Below, one piece after another: positions 1 through 11,755 of a DNA stretch of 64,000 nucleotides (positions within the stretch are counted from its first letter, which is position 1; every line of letters starts with the position of its first letter). This stretch comes from Saururus chinensis (taxonomy: Eukaryota > Streptophyta > Magnoliopsida > Piperales > Saururaceae). The position numbers were made by a program, and so were the translations under genes. The stretch is from positions 27,087,753-27,151,752 of the forward strand of contig CP141149.1 of assembly GCA_035235625.1 (NCBI GenBank), written 5' to 3'. The notes beneath the pieces were generated by a model. The model was not told the DNA's origin. It searched no databases and was given only the letters and a program-made list of their open reading frames with translations.

Positions 1-1885
1 ACTGTAACTATAATATAAAAAAAAGAAACATTTGTTCAATGCATATTTTATTTTTAACATAATTTATTTTATCTAATATGATTTACACACATGATGTGCA
101 TATATTTTTGCAAGTAGTTGTTAATACATAAAAGATGGAGTAGGCCTTCGTAAGCTCCATCACATATATTTATCTAACAAGAAAAAAAATATTTTTATTC
201 TACTGTTTCTATACTAAAGTTTACCCTACTTTTAATTAAATAAAAAAAATATAATTTTTATATTGTCAAATGTGACTCATATTCTCTCTATAGAACAAAA
301 GGCCAGAGTAGATTTTTAGCGTAAAAAAAATAAACTAAGAGTAAAAAAAATAGACTAAGAGTATTAGCTTCAAAGAAAAGAAGACTACATCGCCTTCGAT
401 TTTACTTCAAATATGAAAATGAAACATTTAATCAATCATATATGACAAAAAAAATGTAACCCAAAAAATTAAAAAGAAATTCACGAGGAGAAGATTCTGA
501 GTCTGTAGCACCCGGCCCACAGGGCGGCTATGGTAGTTGACCACAGTATTCTTCCCAAAAAAAATAAAATAAAAGGAAGAACAAGAACCCAATCGTCCAA
601 TAATTCTCTTTTATTAGAACAGCCAATCATAGTGAGTCCCTTCCTCTTTGAACCAGCTTCTGTAGCATGCGGCTCATCTACCACCGCCTCTATGGTGGCC
701 GTACGCAGCGGAGGCAGGAGGTGGGCCGGTCGGTCAGCTTGCACTGTTGAAGCTCATTACTTAGAAGATGATGCAAAGAGCAGCATGGCATTTCAACCTC
801 AACTAATCTAATCTTAATTAGAAACAATAAATAAAGTGGGGCACTTTAAGTGGAGTCCTTCTGTCTGGCGAATCACTATCAAATTTGGAGTGGAGATTGA
901 CGGTGACACAACAAAAGTTAGCAATAACATGCTTTCAATTAGGACTAGGATTTAGGGAGCGGCTCTTGGTGGCACAATCGGTCTCCAACAAATATCCATG
1001 GAAACAAGCTTAAAGTTAATACTTCCAATTAATACAAGGCGGACGTGTTTAGTCTGATCGGGTTTATAACTAGTCTTGTAAACAGCCTACATAATATAAT
1101 TCGTCATCTATGTGCAACTACTTCTTATGTACCATGTTTATAAAAACTCTTATGTAAGTGATCCCGGAGTTGATGAAATCGGGCAATGGATGTGTTGTTG
1201 GGCAGGAGGAGGATGGTAGAAAACGTAGGAGACATGGAAAAGAAAGGTGAGACCCCACGCACATCAATCACATCTGTTGAGAAGGAAAAAAGTGTCTTTT
1301 AAATCGAGACTCAAATGGAGATAAGCTGCAATGAGCAATGCCATCCCATCACTAGTGCGTTCATTGGCCCACCGATGGTTTAGTATAGGTAGTGACCAAT
1401 TTGATGTAATTCAGATGCTGGAAATTAGCCCAACCCAATTTGATCACTCAGGTACGCTAGGGAGGTATAAGGGGTAGGAAAAAGCGATTTCTCTCACGAG
1501 GAGAGGTAGAGAAGAAATCATTTTTCTTCTTCATGTCACATATTGCACTTACGAGAAGAAAGCGGTTTCTCCTCTAAAGTGCCTCCTATACAGCCCCTCA
1601 GTGTGGGGTAAGGAGAATAAGAGATGTGCTCAGCGTGAAGGAGAAATTATTGTGTGCACTATAGTACCTTATTGGATTTATTCTAAATGAATCTTGAAGA
1701 TGGATGACACACGCTAAGCAAACTTGTAAAGCGAGAATAAATCTCACCCAATTCTCTCCGAGTATTCAATAATTTATCAGTGTTTAGGGAGAGAAAAAAC
1801 CCTATGAACCTGGCCCCACAAAAATTCCTTATAAAACAATCTCGGTCATCTAAGAATCATAAAAAGTTTGTCTATACATATATTT

Positions 1886-1921
<36 letters not shown>

Positions 1922-2599
1922 TTTTACAAATAATATAAATATTAAATAATTACAAACTCATTATCATAAATTACACAAAATAAGTAAAAAATATAAACAT
2001 CTAATAATGGTGTCGAATGAGAATCAAAACTCACTCAGATACAAGATCTTGTTGAGACAATGTACAATCATTTATACACTGTCGGCGAAGGCCCGGACGC
2101 GGAAAAACCATTGGTTCCTGTCATACGAAGTTCCAAACCGGAGTAACAAATGGAGGATCCACGGCCCACATTCAAGCTCGATTTCATGGGCCGCCTGCCT
2201 CCTTTTCTGTCATACTAGCAGAGGCCTTAGTGGGCCTAAAGTTAAAATGTACCTCATTCCAATACAATTTGGGCCTGGGACAAAATGAGCGGCCCATACA
2301 CAGATGAACAAATGGCAGACAGTATTGGCGAGAGCACTAAAGAGTAAAGACAACGTTTTCGGGAGGGAAACGACTCAAACGAGGGTTCTTGGCCGAAGCA
2401 GAGTGAAGCTTGTTCTCAGTCCAACAGGACCAGCTGAGTACGAAGCTCGGATCTTTCCTTTACATCTGTTCAATAATCGTGTGATTTGTTGCTTATTATT
2501 GCTTACTGATTGCAGATTAAGTGTCTGATTAGGATTTTTTTAGCGAGGTTTGGGTTGGAGAAGGCAAGAGAACTTATTGAATTGCCGGTGATAGATATA
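1..2599. other. AT-rich intergenic DNA and upstream region of the bS16 gene
   Basis: I see no supported gene here. Most of it is AT-rich with A/T runs. A GC-richer patch at about 500-750 is open on both strands for some 90 codons but matches no family I recognise. Stretches at 1440-1640 read as dispersed repeat debris. The last few hundred bases are the likely promoter and 5' leader of the bS16 gene. An acceptor-like site ending at 2514 (pyrimidine/T-rich tract then TTGCAG) suggests a short intron in the 5' leader. Confidence 0.5.
1891..1917. repeat. (TA)n microsatellite
   Basis: About 13 uninterrupted TA units, flanked by further AT-rich sequence. Confidence 0.9.
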
Positions 2600-4466
2600 A
2601 TGGTTGTAAGGATTCGATTGTCGAGATTTGGGTGCAAGAATCGACCGTTTTATCGAGTAATGGCGGCCGACAGCAGGTCCCCCAGGGATGGCAAGCATCT
2701 GGAAGTATTGGGCTATTTCAATCCCTTGCCAGGTTTCTGAGTTTCTTATGACAATATCTGAGATCATGTCACTTTTTTTTTACTGCATTTTGGAATTTCG
2801 TTTCCCCAGTTTTATGCTTGTGTTTAAAATTTCCAATCAAGTGTATCGTTTTGTTGCTTGTAGGACAGGATGGGGGTAAGCGCATGGGTATCAATTTCGA
2901 CAGGATCAAGTAAGTAATGCTTTTCTATAAAAACTCAAAAGGGTATTATTCTGTTAGGGTTCCAGTTTGGTTGAGGTGATGCCGAGAATTGTAGCAATTG
3001 ATAGTGTTTTTTTCCCGCCATAAGTGATAGTTGGCATTTTTCATACATCTCGAACTACCTTTTTACTCTAGGTCAGACACTCTTAGACTCTAGTAAACTA
3101 CTCTGTTGCTATGTGATTTTATTGATTTAGGTGGAAGAACCAATACATTTATAAATGTGTGTAATCAATAATAAGGAATATATTTCGTCCAATTCAAATG
3201 TCTTTAGTAGTAGACTGACCGAGCAAGAGCTGTCAAGGATCTAATACTCTCTCTACCTTTTTTTCTGATCTGTGCCAGGAATGCATGACTTCACTTTAGT
3301 TGCTTAATTGTAACAAAGTTCTAACGTAGTTATGTAATTCTATTTATTGATTTGGCGTAATAAATTCATTTAGCCAATGAGAAAAAACTTGTGCAATGTG
3401 GACAAAGGTCCAATGATTGAATAAATAGGATGAAGATTGAATGATTTGAGTGTAATTATTTGACTCTCTTGACATATACTTATCTAATTTTTTTTCTTTA
3501 TGGATATGGTATATATTTGTAGTTTGGCTTTCTATGCATAGCAACTTGTATGAACTAAAACAGTTAACCGTGGAATTAAATATTTTGAGTTTGGTTCATA
3601 CATGTCAACAATCTTGAGGATAAATCATATGTAACTATTATTTTGTAAAAGAAATCAGTGTTTCGCTAGTTTGTGGACATCCTGGTAGCAAGTGAGTAAA
3701 ATGATCGCGAGGTGGCTTTATAAGAGAGAACAATCAAATTAGGATATGATAGAGTTGTATTGCAGCTTTTAACAGGAAAGGATAAGTTGTGCTCTAAATA
3801 TATAGCTTTATTGGATACTGGTATGTGTGAGCTGTGATTTGAAACGAAAGGAAAGCTGCGATTGGAAGGCATTTAGGCACCATGCTCCCACTCAACCATC
3901 CCCAGCAGCCAACCATCCTATTCAACGGGTTGTGCACCTAGAGGCAACTCATTACTACCTAAAATACCAACGGATAATAAAGTGAACATCTAATAGACCA
4001 CTGGAGCACATATCTCGCTGGCAAATGTAATTACAATTATCAAGTTTTGGCAGTGCTAAAGAGTTTTTCACTTTTTTTTTGTGGTTTGAAGGTGGTTTTT
4101 CTAACAACATATATTGTTATTCTTGGAAGATTGGAACATAGACTTGTCCTAACAAGAGTACACATTTTTGTGTGTACTGAATTTTTCTCTTTATTTTGCC
4201 TTGACCATCATGCCCATTGATGTTTATGCAGATATTGGTTGTCAGTTGGTGCACAACCTTCCGACCCTGTCCAACGCATTCTTTTCAGGGCAGGGCTTCT
4301 ACCCCCACCACCTATGGTAGCGATGGGTCGGAAAGGTGGTCCCCGTGACACCCGTCCAGTAGATCCTATGAGTGGTCGTTTTGTAACTCAGGATTCGCCT
4401 CCAATTCTTGATCAACCAAAAGGTGACGGTGGTGATGAAACTGAAGATGACAAAGCAAGCACTTGA
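2600..4466 (+). CDS. RPS16: Organellar small-subunit ribosomal protein bS16, nuclear-encoded
   Basis: Bacterial-type ribosomal protein bS16, a component of the 30S-like subunit of plastids and/or mitochondria. Three exons join in frame with GT-AG borders: 2600-2732, 2864-2909 and 4232-4466, giving 137 residues. The start reads [19 protein letters not shown], the typical bS16 N-terminus. It continues through [12 protein letters not shown] and, across the second splice, [20 protein letters not shown] plant-type tail follows ([12 protein letters not shown], then an acidic end). The reading frame is open upstream of 2600 but has no ATG, so 2600 is the first in-frame ATG. There is no long presequence; this is normal for nuclear seed-plant bS16 copies, whose mature N-terminus is known to act in targeting, sometimes to both organelles. 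Which organelle it serves here cannot be read from the sequence. The 1.3 kb second intron holds nothing recognisable. An AATAAA-like signal lies near 4646. Confidence 0.95.
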
Positions 4467-6257
4467 AACGAAATTTTGTATTTAACTTGGATGAATCTTT
4501 TGATTATTCAATGAAAAAAATGCTGGAGTTTGATGCAGCTTTCTTATCAAGACAATCCGTGGAAGAAGATAAATTTTGAGTTCAGTGCTCCATAATATAA
4601 GTGGCTTTGGCAAGTGATAACGTGGCTGTTTTTCAGTGACTTCACAATAAATAGTTAACAAGCTTCAGTGGATTTATTCAATTCTGTTACCAGTCTCAGT
4701 ACGGTTGGTTATACGATAAAACTGACGCAAGCCGTTTTTGTTGGAGCCAAGACTTATTTACCATTTTTTTTTTAATTCTGCACTATGAAACGCGGAAAAG
4801 GGTACAAATAGCTATTGAAAATCTCAAGCGACAATTTGATTGTATGCCGGTCGTTACCGTCCACAAATTAAAGTAAAAAATCAAGGCAGGAGTACATACT
4901 GCCCAGTGAATCATCTGCAGGTTTCCACATAACTTCAAGTTATGTCTTCTTTGGCAGGAAAGAAATGAGGACGTTCATCTGCCAATAATTCTCTGGGTGG
5001 GTTTGGCAAAGGATTTGTCACATGAGATTGTTGACAAATTGGAGCCAATTTGTTGACAATCCTTTTTTAACGGTGCCTTAGGGTGGAGATTGTACTTAAT
5101 CATTGATTATTTTTTTCACGAAATGATCTCCGGATTGATCGGAAGATCCTGGGTATTCAAATGAACGATCTGTCAGTAATGGATTTCAAGATAGATTTTT
5201 GAAAGAAAAATTGGATTTGTAGATAAGATTTTCACTCTGGGTTATTAAGCTAGATTTATATTTTGAGCTTCTTAAAAAATCAAATACAGGTGTTACTATA
5301 CTTTTGCACAAATTCCATTATATCTTATGACCAAGCGAACCCTTCCCCCATCACCTCATTTTCTTTGCAAAACAAGAAAGCCATATATAAGAGGTTGACT
5401 ATGTCCTTTGCAAAAGGCGAACACGAGATTCAACTGGAAGGGCTCTATTCGCTGAATGCCCATGGCTTAGGATCTCCGAGCCCCGTTTCTAGCATTGCCT
5501 TTCAATAAGCAATGTTTATTCGTTACTATCGACCTGCCCGTATCTTTTCTTCTTTGGCCTTGCAGTCTCCTGCTGCTGCAATGCAGTAGAAGACCTGCTG
5601 CTGTGCTCAACACAACTATCAAGTCCCAGCATTTGTAAATAATCTGTTCAAAAGTGATTTCTTTTGTACAAATTTGATACTCCATCTTATATTAATAATT
5701 TTATTTGAGAAAATAGTAATTTTTATTGACAAGTAAAACCCACGTCTAAGAAAAGGGAAAATAAGCTTTTCAAGTATCTAATCATTTAAATTAAACAAAA
5801 TAGTGCTTAGTAATATGCAACAAACTTTTTACCTAATAGAACTATTAAATTAGGAGGGAGGCAGTAAGATTTACTACCTTTTTCTGCCTGCTTCACATAC
5901 AAAAGTTGGTGTGAAGCAAACTTCTTCGCCACCATTCTTTCTCTCTCCTTTTGTGCAAGCGAATCTTTTGTTTCCTCTTTTTCTTTTAAAAAATAAATTA
6001 TACTCTCCTTGCTTGCTACATCAGTTGAGGTATATCTCCCTACACATGCTATCGAATGTGATAGGAAATACTAAACCCAAGATACTAGCTAAGTGACTCC
6101 CCAAAGCAACATCCGTTTGTTCCCATGCGCCGTAAATTCCATGCCCACGTTAAAAGAAGCTCCAACTCAATGGCTATGGCTCCCTTCCTCCTTGCCCATT
6201 GCAGCAATCATCTTCTCCAGCTAAACTCGAGTCCTCTCCTATTGAATTCTAGAAAAT
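4467..6257. other. Intergenic region between bS16 and the thaumatin-like gene
   Basis: Contains the 3' end of the bS16 transcript (to about 4660), AT-rich DNA, a Stowaway-like MITE (5680-5864) and the upstream region of the thaumatin-like gene. A TATA-like string (CATATATAAGAGG) lies near 5383, followed by a TTGAC W-box core near 5397. If it is a real promoter, it would imply a long leader, probably with an intron. The 81-codon frame at 5263-5508 matches no family I know. Confidence 0.4.
5680..5864. mobile_element. Stowaway-like MITE
   Basis: A 185 bp AT-rich element flanked by TA on both sides (5678-5679 and 5865-5866). Its ends are imperfect inverted repeats: the left begins CTCCATCTTATATTAATA and the right, read in reverse complement, begins CTGCCTCCCTCCTAATTTAA. 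The internal part (aaaatagtaatttttatt, and aaaacccacgtctaag) recurs almost word for word in the element at 18185-18379, so both belong to one family. CTCCCTCC-type ends with TA target duplication are characteristic of Stowaway (Tc1/mariner) MITEs. Confidence 0.75.
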
Positions 6258-7241
6258 ATGAGAAATGCCGCCTTGAAACTCATTCCACACATTGTTCTCT
6301 TGTGTCTCATTTCACACTCCCGAGCTTGCATGTTCATAGTGACCAACAACTGTCCGCACACCATCTGGCCCGGCACACTAGCCGGAGCGGGGACCCCGCA
6401 GCTGGCTACCACCGGATTTCAGCTTGAATCCGGCCACAGCGTCGGCATCAGGACACCTCCAGGGTGGTCTGGTCGAATCTGGGCCAGGACTGGATGTGTG
6501 TTTGATGAGAATGGGGCAGGTACATGTGAGACGGGAGACTGTGATGGGAAAATAGCATGCAATGGCATGGGCGCCTCACCGCCGGCAACCCTATTTGAGA
6601 TCACACTCGGACAAGGACAAGACAAAGACTACTACGACGTTAGCCTTGTTGATGGATACAACCTGCCGCTGGTAGCCGGACCCAGTTCCATGGGATGCAA
6701 TATTACTGGCTGTGTAGCTAATCTCAATTCCGGTATTATTAATAATTTGAAGAAAAAAAATTCAATCATCAAAATATATTAATCAGGCAACAACTAATTC
6801 AGTCTGCATTGCCTATATATTCATCAGGCAACTACTAATTCAGTCTGCATTGCCTACTGTAGTGGCAAAATAGTGATCACCTATGGCAGAGTAAGGACTC
6901 TCTTGCAAATAGAAAAGTTGTTTTACAAGTCCGGTAATGATGTTACAGGTTGCCCCAAGGAGCTGCAGGTGGTGGATGGTGGTGCTGGTTCAGCTGGTGG
7001 GGTAATTGCATGCAAGAGTGCATGCAAGGAGTTTGGGCTGGACGAGTACTGTTGCAGTGGGGCGTTTGGTAGTCCAGAGACCTGCAGGCCTTCTTTCTAT
7101 TCAACCATCTTCAAGACGGCTTGCCCCAAAGCTTACAGCTATGCCTACGATGATGGGTCAAGCACTTTCACTTGCAAGGCCTCCGATTATACCCTCACTT
7201 TTTGCCCCACCATTAACGGGTCAGACTCAACCCCCTCCTAA
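6258..7241 (+). CDS. Thaumatin-like protein (PR-5 family)
   Basis: Secreted thaumatin-like protein of the PR-5 family, which acts in the apoplast or at the cell surface and is linked to defence. Exons 6258-6732 and 6949-7241 join to 255 residues. Residues 1-24 form a signal peptide (MRNAALKLIPHIVLLCLISH). The mature protein starts near FIVTNNCPHTIWPG. It carries the thaumatin signature GAGTCETGDCDGKIAC, the FEITLG and YYDVSLVDGYNLP acidic-cleft segments, and the second-exon hallmarks DEYCCSGAFGSPETC and YSYAYDDGSSTFTC. It ends at FCPTINGSDSTPS. The many conserved cysteines suggest an intact disulfide fold. The intron between LNS and GCPKEL contains a 41 bp tandem repeat. An alternative 3' end is possible: donor after 7219, acceptor at 7421, last exon 7422-7563. 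This would give 295 residues and replace the last five codons with a Ser/Thr-rich tail and hydrophobic end like those of GPI-anchored members. Confidence 0.92.
6782..6863 (+). repeat. 41 bp tandem duplication inside the thaumatin-like intron
   Basis: Two adjacent copies starting at 6782 and 6823, each running ATCAGGCAAC, A/T, ACTAATTCAGTCTGCATTGCC. They differ at one internal base and at the junction. The duplication sits in the intron, upstream of the acceptor at 6948. Confidence 0.9.
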
Positions 7242-7864
7242 GCCTCAAATTCCTACCTGTTCTTTTCCATCTTTGCTACAAAAGGGGCCATCGCAAGTGT
7301 CAATTGAAAAGGTCCCATGCAAAGACTTCCATGGGAGTACTGCGATTGCCTATATCACAAAGGCAAAAGAACTGGCCCATATGATGATCTTGCAAGCTTT
7401 AACATTCATGTGTACGTGCAGGCTACGAAAATCTAATGGTATTGCTACGCCTGCTCAACCTACTGGCGGGAGCAGAACCGGAAAAGCTCGAGAAGTGACC
7501 TCTTCTTCAAACAGCCTATCATTGAACATGTCTTTCATTTTCTTGCTTATCCTCTACATGTAAGTCTCCTAAAGATGGGTTTTTGTTGCCTCGCCAATGC
7601 TTCTCCCTAAATGGCTAACTCATTTGGAAGCCTTGAACATACAATGAAAGAGTGACACAAATGAGAGTAAAATAATACAGTCGTTGAAGGCCTCTTGTGA
7701 AATTGACAAATATTATTCACCTTTTCAATAAAAAAATCATTCTATCGTTGGTGACCATTAACAAATGTACTTGTACATGTGGTTCTATGGCTCTTAACTC
7801 AATTACATCATCATCATGATGGATAATGCAATACCTAAAAAAATGTGAGAAAGCAATATTCCTG
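7242..7864. other. 3' flank of the thaumatin-like gene facing the 3' end of BIN4
   Basis: The two genes converge here. The stretch 7242-7563 stays open in a frame shifted against the annotated stop and ends in a hydrophobic tail (see the thaumatin-like entry). After it comes AT-rich 3' flank with AATAAA-like strings near 7725. No other gene is visible. Confidence 0.5.
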
Positions 7865-10800
7865 TCATTTCTTGGATTTTTTTGAGTTCCTTGGAGCTTG
7901 TGACTTCTTCGCACTCTTAGGCTTTCCTGCACTTCTAGTTTTCTTCCGTGGCACACCCTGCAGATGATCTTTTCGCTCAATAAAGTACAGGTGAAAGATT
8001 ATGCTACAGAAACTTGCTACATGACTATTTTAGCTGCTGGCTAAACGAATTCCCAAACTGAAATGACAAACGGTGTTGGCTATATATTGCATTCTCCCTA
8101 GCACGAAACAGATAGGACAGAGAGGGCCACTATGTCTTAAAATCTTAGCATTAGCATCCTTTTTAGTCCATTTCTCCAGATAGGATGTATATATCTTTTT
8201 TCAACCTTCTTTCAATTCTCAACCTTACGAATATAAAGTAGTCCATTTATCTGAAGTAAACATCCATTGTTCCCAAAGCAAATATGTCCTAAAGCTTCGG
8301 ATTTGATCTAAAAATCTTAAAACATATATGCAAGAAAATTAGTTCTATGCTTCCATTTAAAAAATGCACATGTTCATTCAGGATAAATAGCCGCTGTTGA
8401 AGTGCAGCAAGAACTTTTGATATAAATATCATTACCAACATCATATCAAGGACCACCATGACATTTCCAAAAACTTCGTAGCTGGCTCTTTCACCACTAA
8501 AGAGGACATATTTCTCTGTTACGGAGAAAGGTTGTCCATTGCAATTATTATAACTACCCTGACAAATATGCAATCATGAGGACTCTATGCTACAAGAACT
8601 GCAATAAGATTTCCTCACATACCAGTGACTTCTCACTCCTTTTCCTACTCTTTGGAGCACTTGGATTTTCATTCTCATTGTTTTTTTCCTGTTGATGAAG
8701 AGATGCTTTAGGCATATTCTCTCCCTCTTCATCTGAGTCAAATGAAAATCCAGCAAGAGTTCCTATTCCCAAAAAAAAATTATTGCCAAATAACAAGTTG
8801 TGATGTATACAGTAAAATACAAATATATAAATGCCATTTATAAGTCATTTGACTGAACATGAACATAAGGCCTATTACGTAACTATGTCTAAACTTCTGG
8901 GAGAAGTGGATAACTAACATGATATCAGAGCAAGAGTTCAGATTCTAGTCCCAGTGATGTGGGGGTGTGTCCCCCTGTGTGTGTGTGTGTGTGTTCACAT
9001 GCTTGCTTAGTAGTGCACGCATATGAGATGGAGTGTCAATGCAGATATTAATATAAAGGTTATCCCTTTACCTTTCGGCTTATGGTTTCAGAAGTAGTGG
9101 TTAACCAACACTGGTCAAAACTGAATGCCTGTATATGTCCATTATTCTACAAATTCCTCACACTTAATCTTAATGACCACAATAAATTGAGTCGTTAATA
9201 GGCAATGTAATAAACACTTTGGAAGATTAAAATCAAGACACCCACATCTAATCACAATCAATAGTACATGTATATTATCCAAAGGTAAGCATGGCACACT
9301 CCAAATAGAAAGCACAAATTTGACCAACAGTTAAACCTCATAAATATGGTACGTCATTAGGAAACAATTTACATCTTAATTTATCCATCATGCAATTCTC
9401 AAATGAACATAAAAGCCTGATTTACATAAAGCAATAAAATGGATCTGTTGCAATGCAGCCAAAAGTGATGCGACTCTGAAATAATTAACTTTTTGTTTAA
9501 ATAGTAAAGAATATGTTAGTGTGTTGCAATTTTATTTGGGTCATGAAAACCTAATCAATAAGTATAAAATAAATCAAAATAATCCTCACGCATACCTTCA
9601 ACCATTGTTTCACACTCAAAGACATTAGAGCATGGTTGCAATTGAATAAAATCGTTCATGATAGCCTCTATCTGATAAAGACAAACAACAGCCTGTATGA
9701 CTATAGCTCACTAAATTTTTCATAATGAAACACCAGAGAGAACTTCATATAAATGAATGTGTTCTGATGGATCTTGCAAGGAATTTAGACTTTAAAATTA
9801 AACAAATATATGAGTACACAGTTATAAATAAATTAACATTCATAAAAAGTGTTAACAATTACCTTTGCTTCTGACTGGCCAAAACTGACCTGAAAAGGAA
9901 CGGAACAAGAAAGAGTAACTTAGTACATCTACCAGATGTTAAAGTTCAAGGAATAGAAACTAGAGTGTTTAATGATAGAATGGCATACAATGCAAAATGT
10001 TCTGGATGGAACTATCATTGTCTTGTACACAGTTCCTGCAGTATCAAAATAGGGATTCCACAAGACGGTATAAATCAGAGCATAAAACATCTACAATAGG
10101 GATTTTTAGAGTTCAAAAGTCAATATGTACCTTCAAACTAAAATTAAACATTCCACAAAAGAAGGAATGTGGCAATAATTTATACATACAACCTTCATAA
10201 TACCTTTCAAGTCTAATAACATTTCAGAATTTCCACTAGGATTATTTGAAATCACTACTCGCCCTACTGCACCTACATCTCCACTCATGTCTAGCGATTC
10301 TCCTTCACATTCAACAAGCGCCTGCACAAAAGAGTCTGTACTTTACTATTTTATATACATCCTACTTCAAAGTGACCTGTAAATCAAGTTCACAAAGCAA
10401 AATACAATACAGTTTCAGGTGGAATCTCAAACAGGAGGCCTCTTCCATTTTGAAAAACCATCCCTATGACTGCAAGTGTGAATGTTTTCACATACCTTCA
10501 ACCCATGTTCTTACTCGAACAAGAAAGAGTTTTGCTCAACAGAATAGGTTTTTATTTAAGAAAAGTGACATCTAGCTGAGTCCTCAATCATGAGAATAAA
10601 AAACAAATGAACTACAGAGAGAAGTTAGACACCTTTCTCGCAAGGAGAAGCTAATGCACCAACCAATAACGGAAGTGATACCTTGGTAAGTTGTACTTTC
10701 TCAGGAAACACAAGTGGCACTACAGATGATACCTGTAATTTAAGAGATTCAAGACATTTAATAATATCACCAAGCTAAAATGAAAGCCACAAACTATATT

Positions 10801-11755
10801 TATATGGACAAGATATTTTGCAATAAATCAGTTATTTTTAAAAAAATGTTTCTAGAGACATTTAGATATTGTATGATTAATAGCAACAAAAGCCCTTACA
10901 CGTGGTTCAGTTTTCTCCAAAATTTCCTCTTCAGCAACTTCACATTCATATGTGTCTCCTGAATCATAATCAAATATCACTTGGAACTACACTTAGATAT
11001 AAAGATCCCTCCACATTTGTATATTAATCAATAAATTTAAAGGAAAACTAAACAAGCAAGTGCCAAGCGTACATGGTCACAAGAGAGGCAGTTAGCACTT
11101 TTGAAAATGGTCATATTCCAGTCCTAGAATTCCCAAAATCGTTCCCATTTTGAATTTTAGACAAAAAATTGACGGGAAAGATAGTTAAAATCAATTTTGT
11201 AGAAAGCAAAATGGAATAGTAAAAGCAAAATCTCTCCTGAACAGGGTCATTTTTTTATTTGTAATTCAATAATTTGCAATCACAAATCAACACAACTCGC
11301 CCTAAGGAGCTATCAGGAACCCATCAACCGATCAGCATGGAATAGGTGACACGCACTTGCACACTACCTTCTAAAAGGACGTGGTTATTCTCTTCCTCTT
11401 TGACTTTGGACGTCTTCGATTTTGGACTCTTAGCAATAGGAGACTCTCCCCCACTGTCAACCAAGACCACGTCCTGCTTCTGCTTACGCTCGCGTCTTTT
11501 GTAAGTCGAAATACTGGCGACCTCGCCATGGTTGCCATCGTCTTCCCTCTCAATTCTATCGTCAGGAGAAGAATCCGAAGACAAAGACAAGGTGACATAG
11601 GATCGGCTCGGAGCCTGTTGTACAGAAGCAATGCAAAATTTGTGTTTTGGCCGAAATTTACATATATGAAGCGAAGAAAGCTGAATCCACTGCAATAGAA
11701 AAATCACCTGATAAGATCTCAACCAGTCCGGCGATTCTTCCCCAGAACTGCCCAT
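7865..11755 (-). CDS. BIN4: DNA-binding protein BIN4 (MIDGET), plant topoisomerase VI subunit
   Basis: Nuclear DNA-binding subunit of the plant DNA topoisomerase VI complex, which acts with TOP6A, TOP6B and RHL1 and is needed for endoreduplication (family knowledge). Ten exons join in frame on the minus strand: 11755-11708, 11614-11368, 10958-10900, 10732-10682, 10321-10204, 10035-9989, 9889-9863, 9671-9596, 8762-8623 and 7957-7865, giving 301 residues. The N-terminus MGSSGEESPDWLRSYQAPSR is typical. A low-complexity acidic/Lys region follows. The conserved core reads VPLVFPEKVQLTKALVEC, GDVGAVGRVVIS, MLLDLKG, IVPSRTFCIVSFGQSEAK and IEAIMNDFIQLQP, then ETMVEGTLAGFSFDSDEE. The C-terminus is a Lys/Arg-rich basic tail ending KSKK, fitting an AT-hook-like DNA-binding and nuclear-localising end. 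It is shorter than Arabidopsis BIN4, mostly in the variable N-terminal part. The exon 2 donor at 11367 is the least certain junction. No frame breaks were seen. Confidence 0.93.
8976..8995. repeat. (TG)n microsatellite in a BIN4 intron
   Basis: Ten TG units, in the intron between exons 8 and 9 of BIN4. Confidence 0.85.

Noticed and set aside
481..811. Overlapping 87- and 93-codon frames on opposite strands
   Set aside because: Mutually overlapping, no recognisable motif, and in repeat-like surroundings.
5263..5508. 81-codon frame
   Set aside because: No family similarity, and it sits in a probable upstream region with TATA-like sequence; not enough to call a gene.
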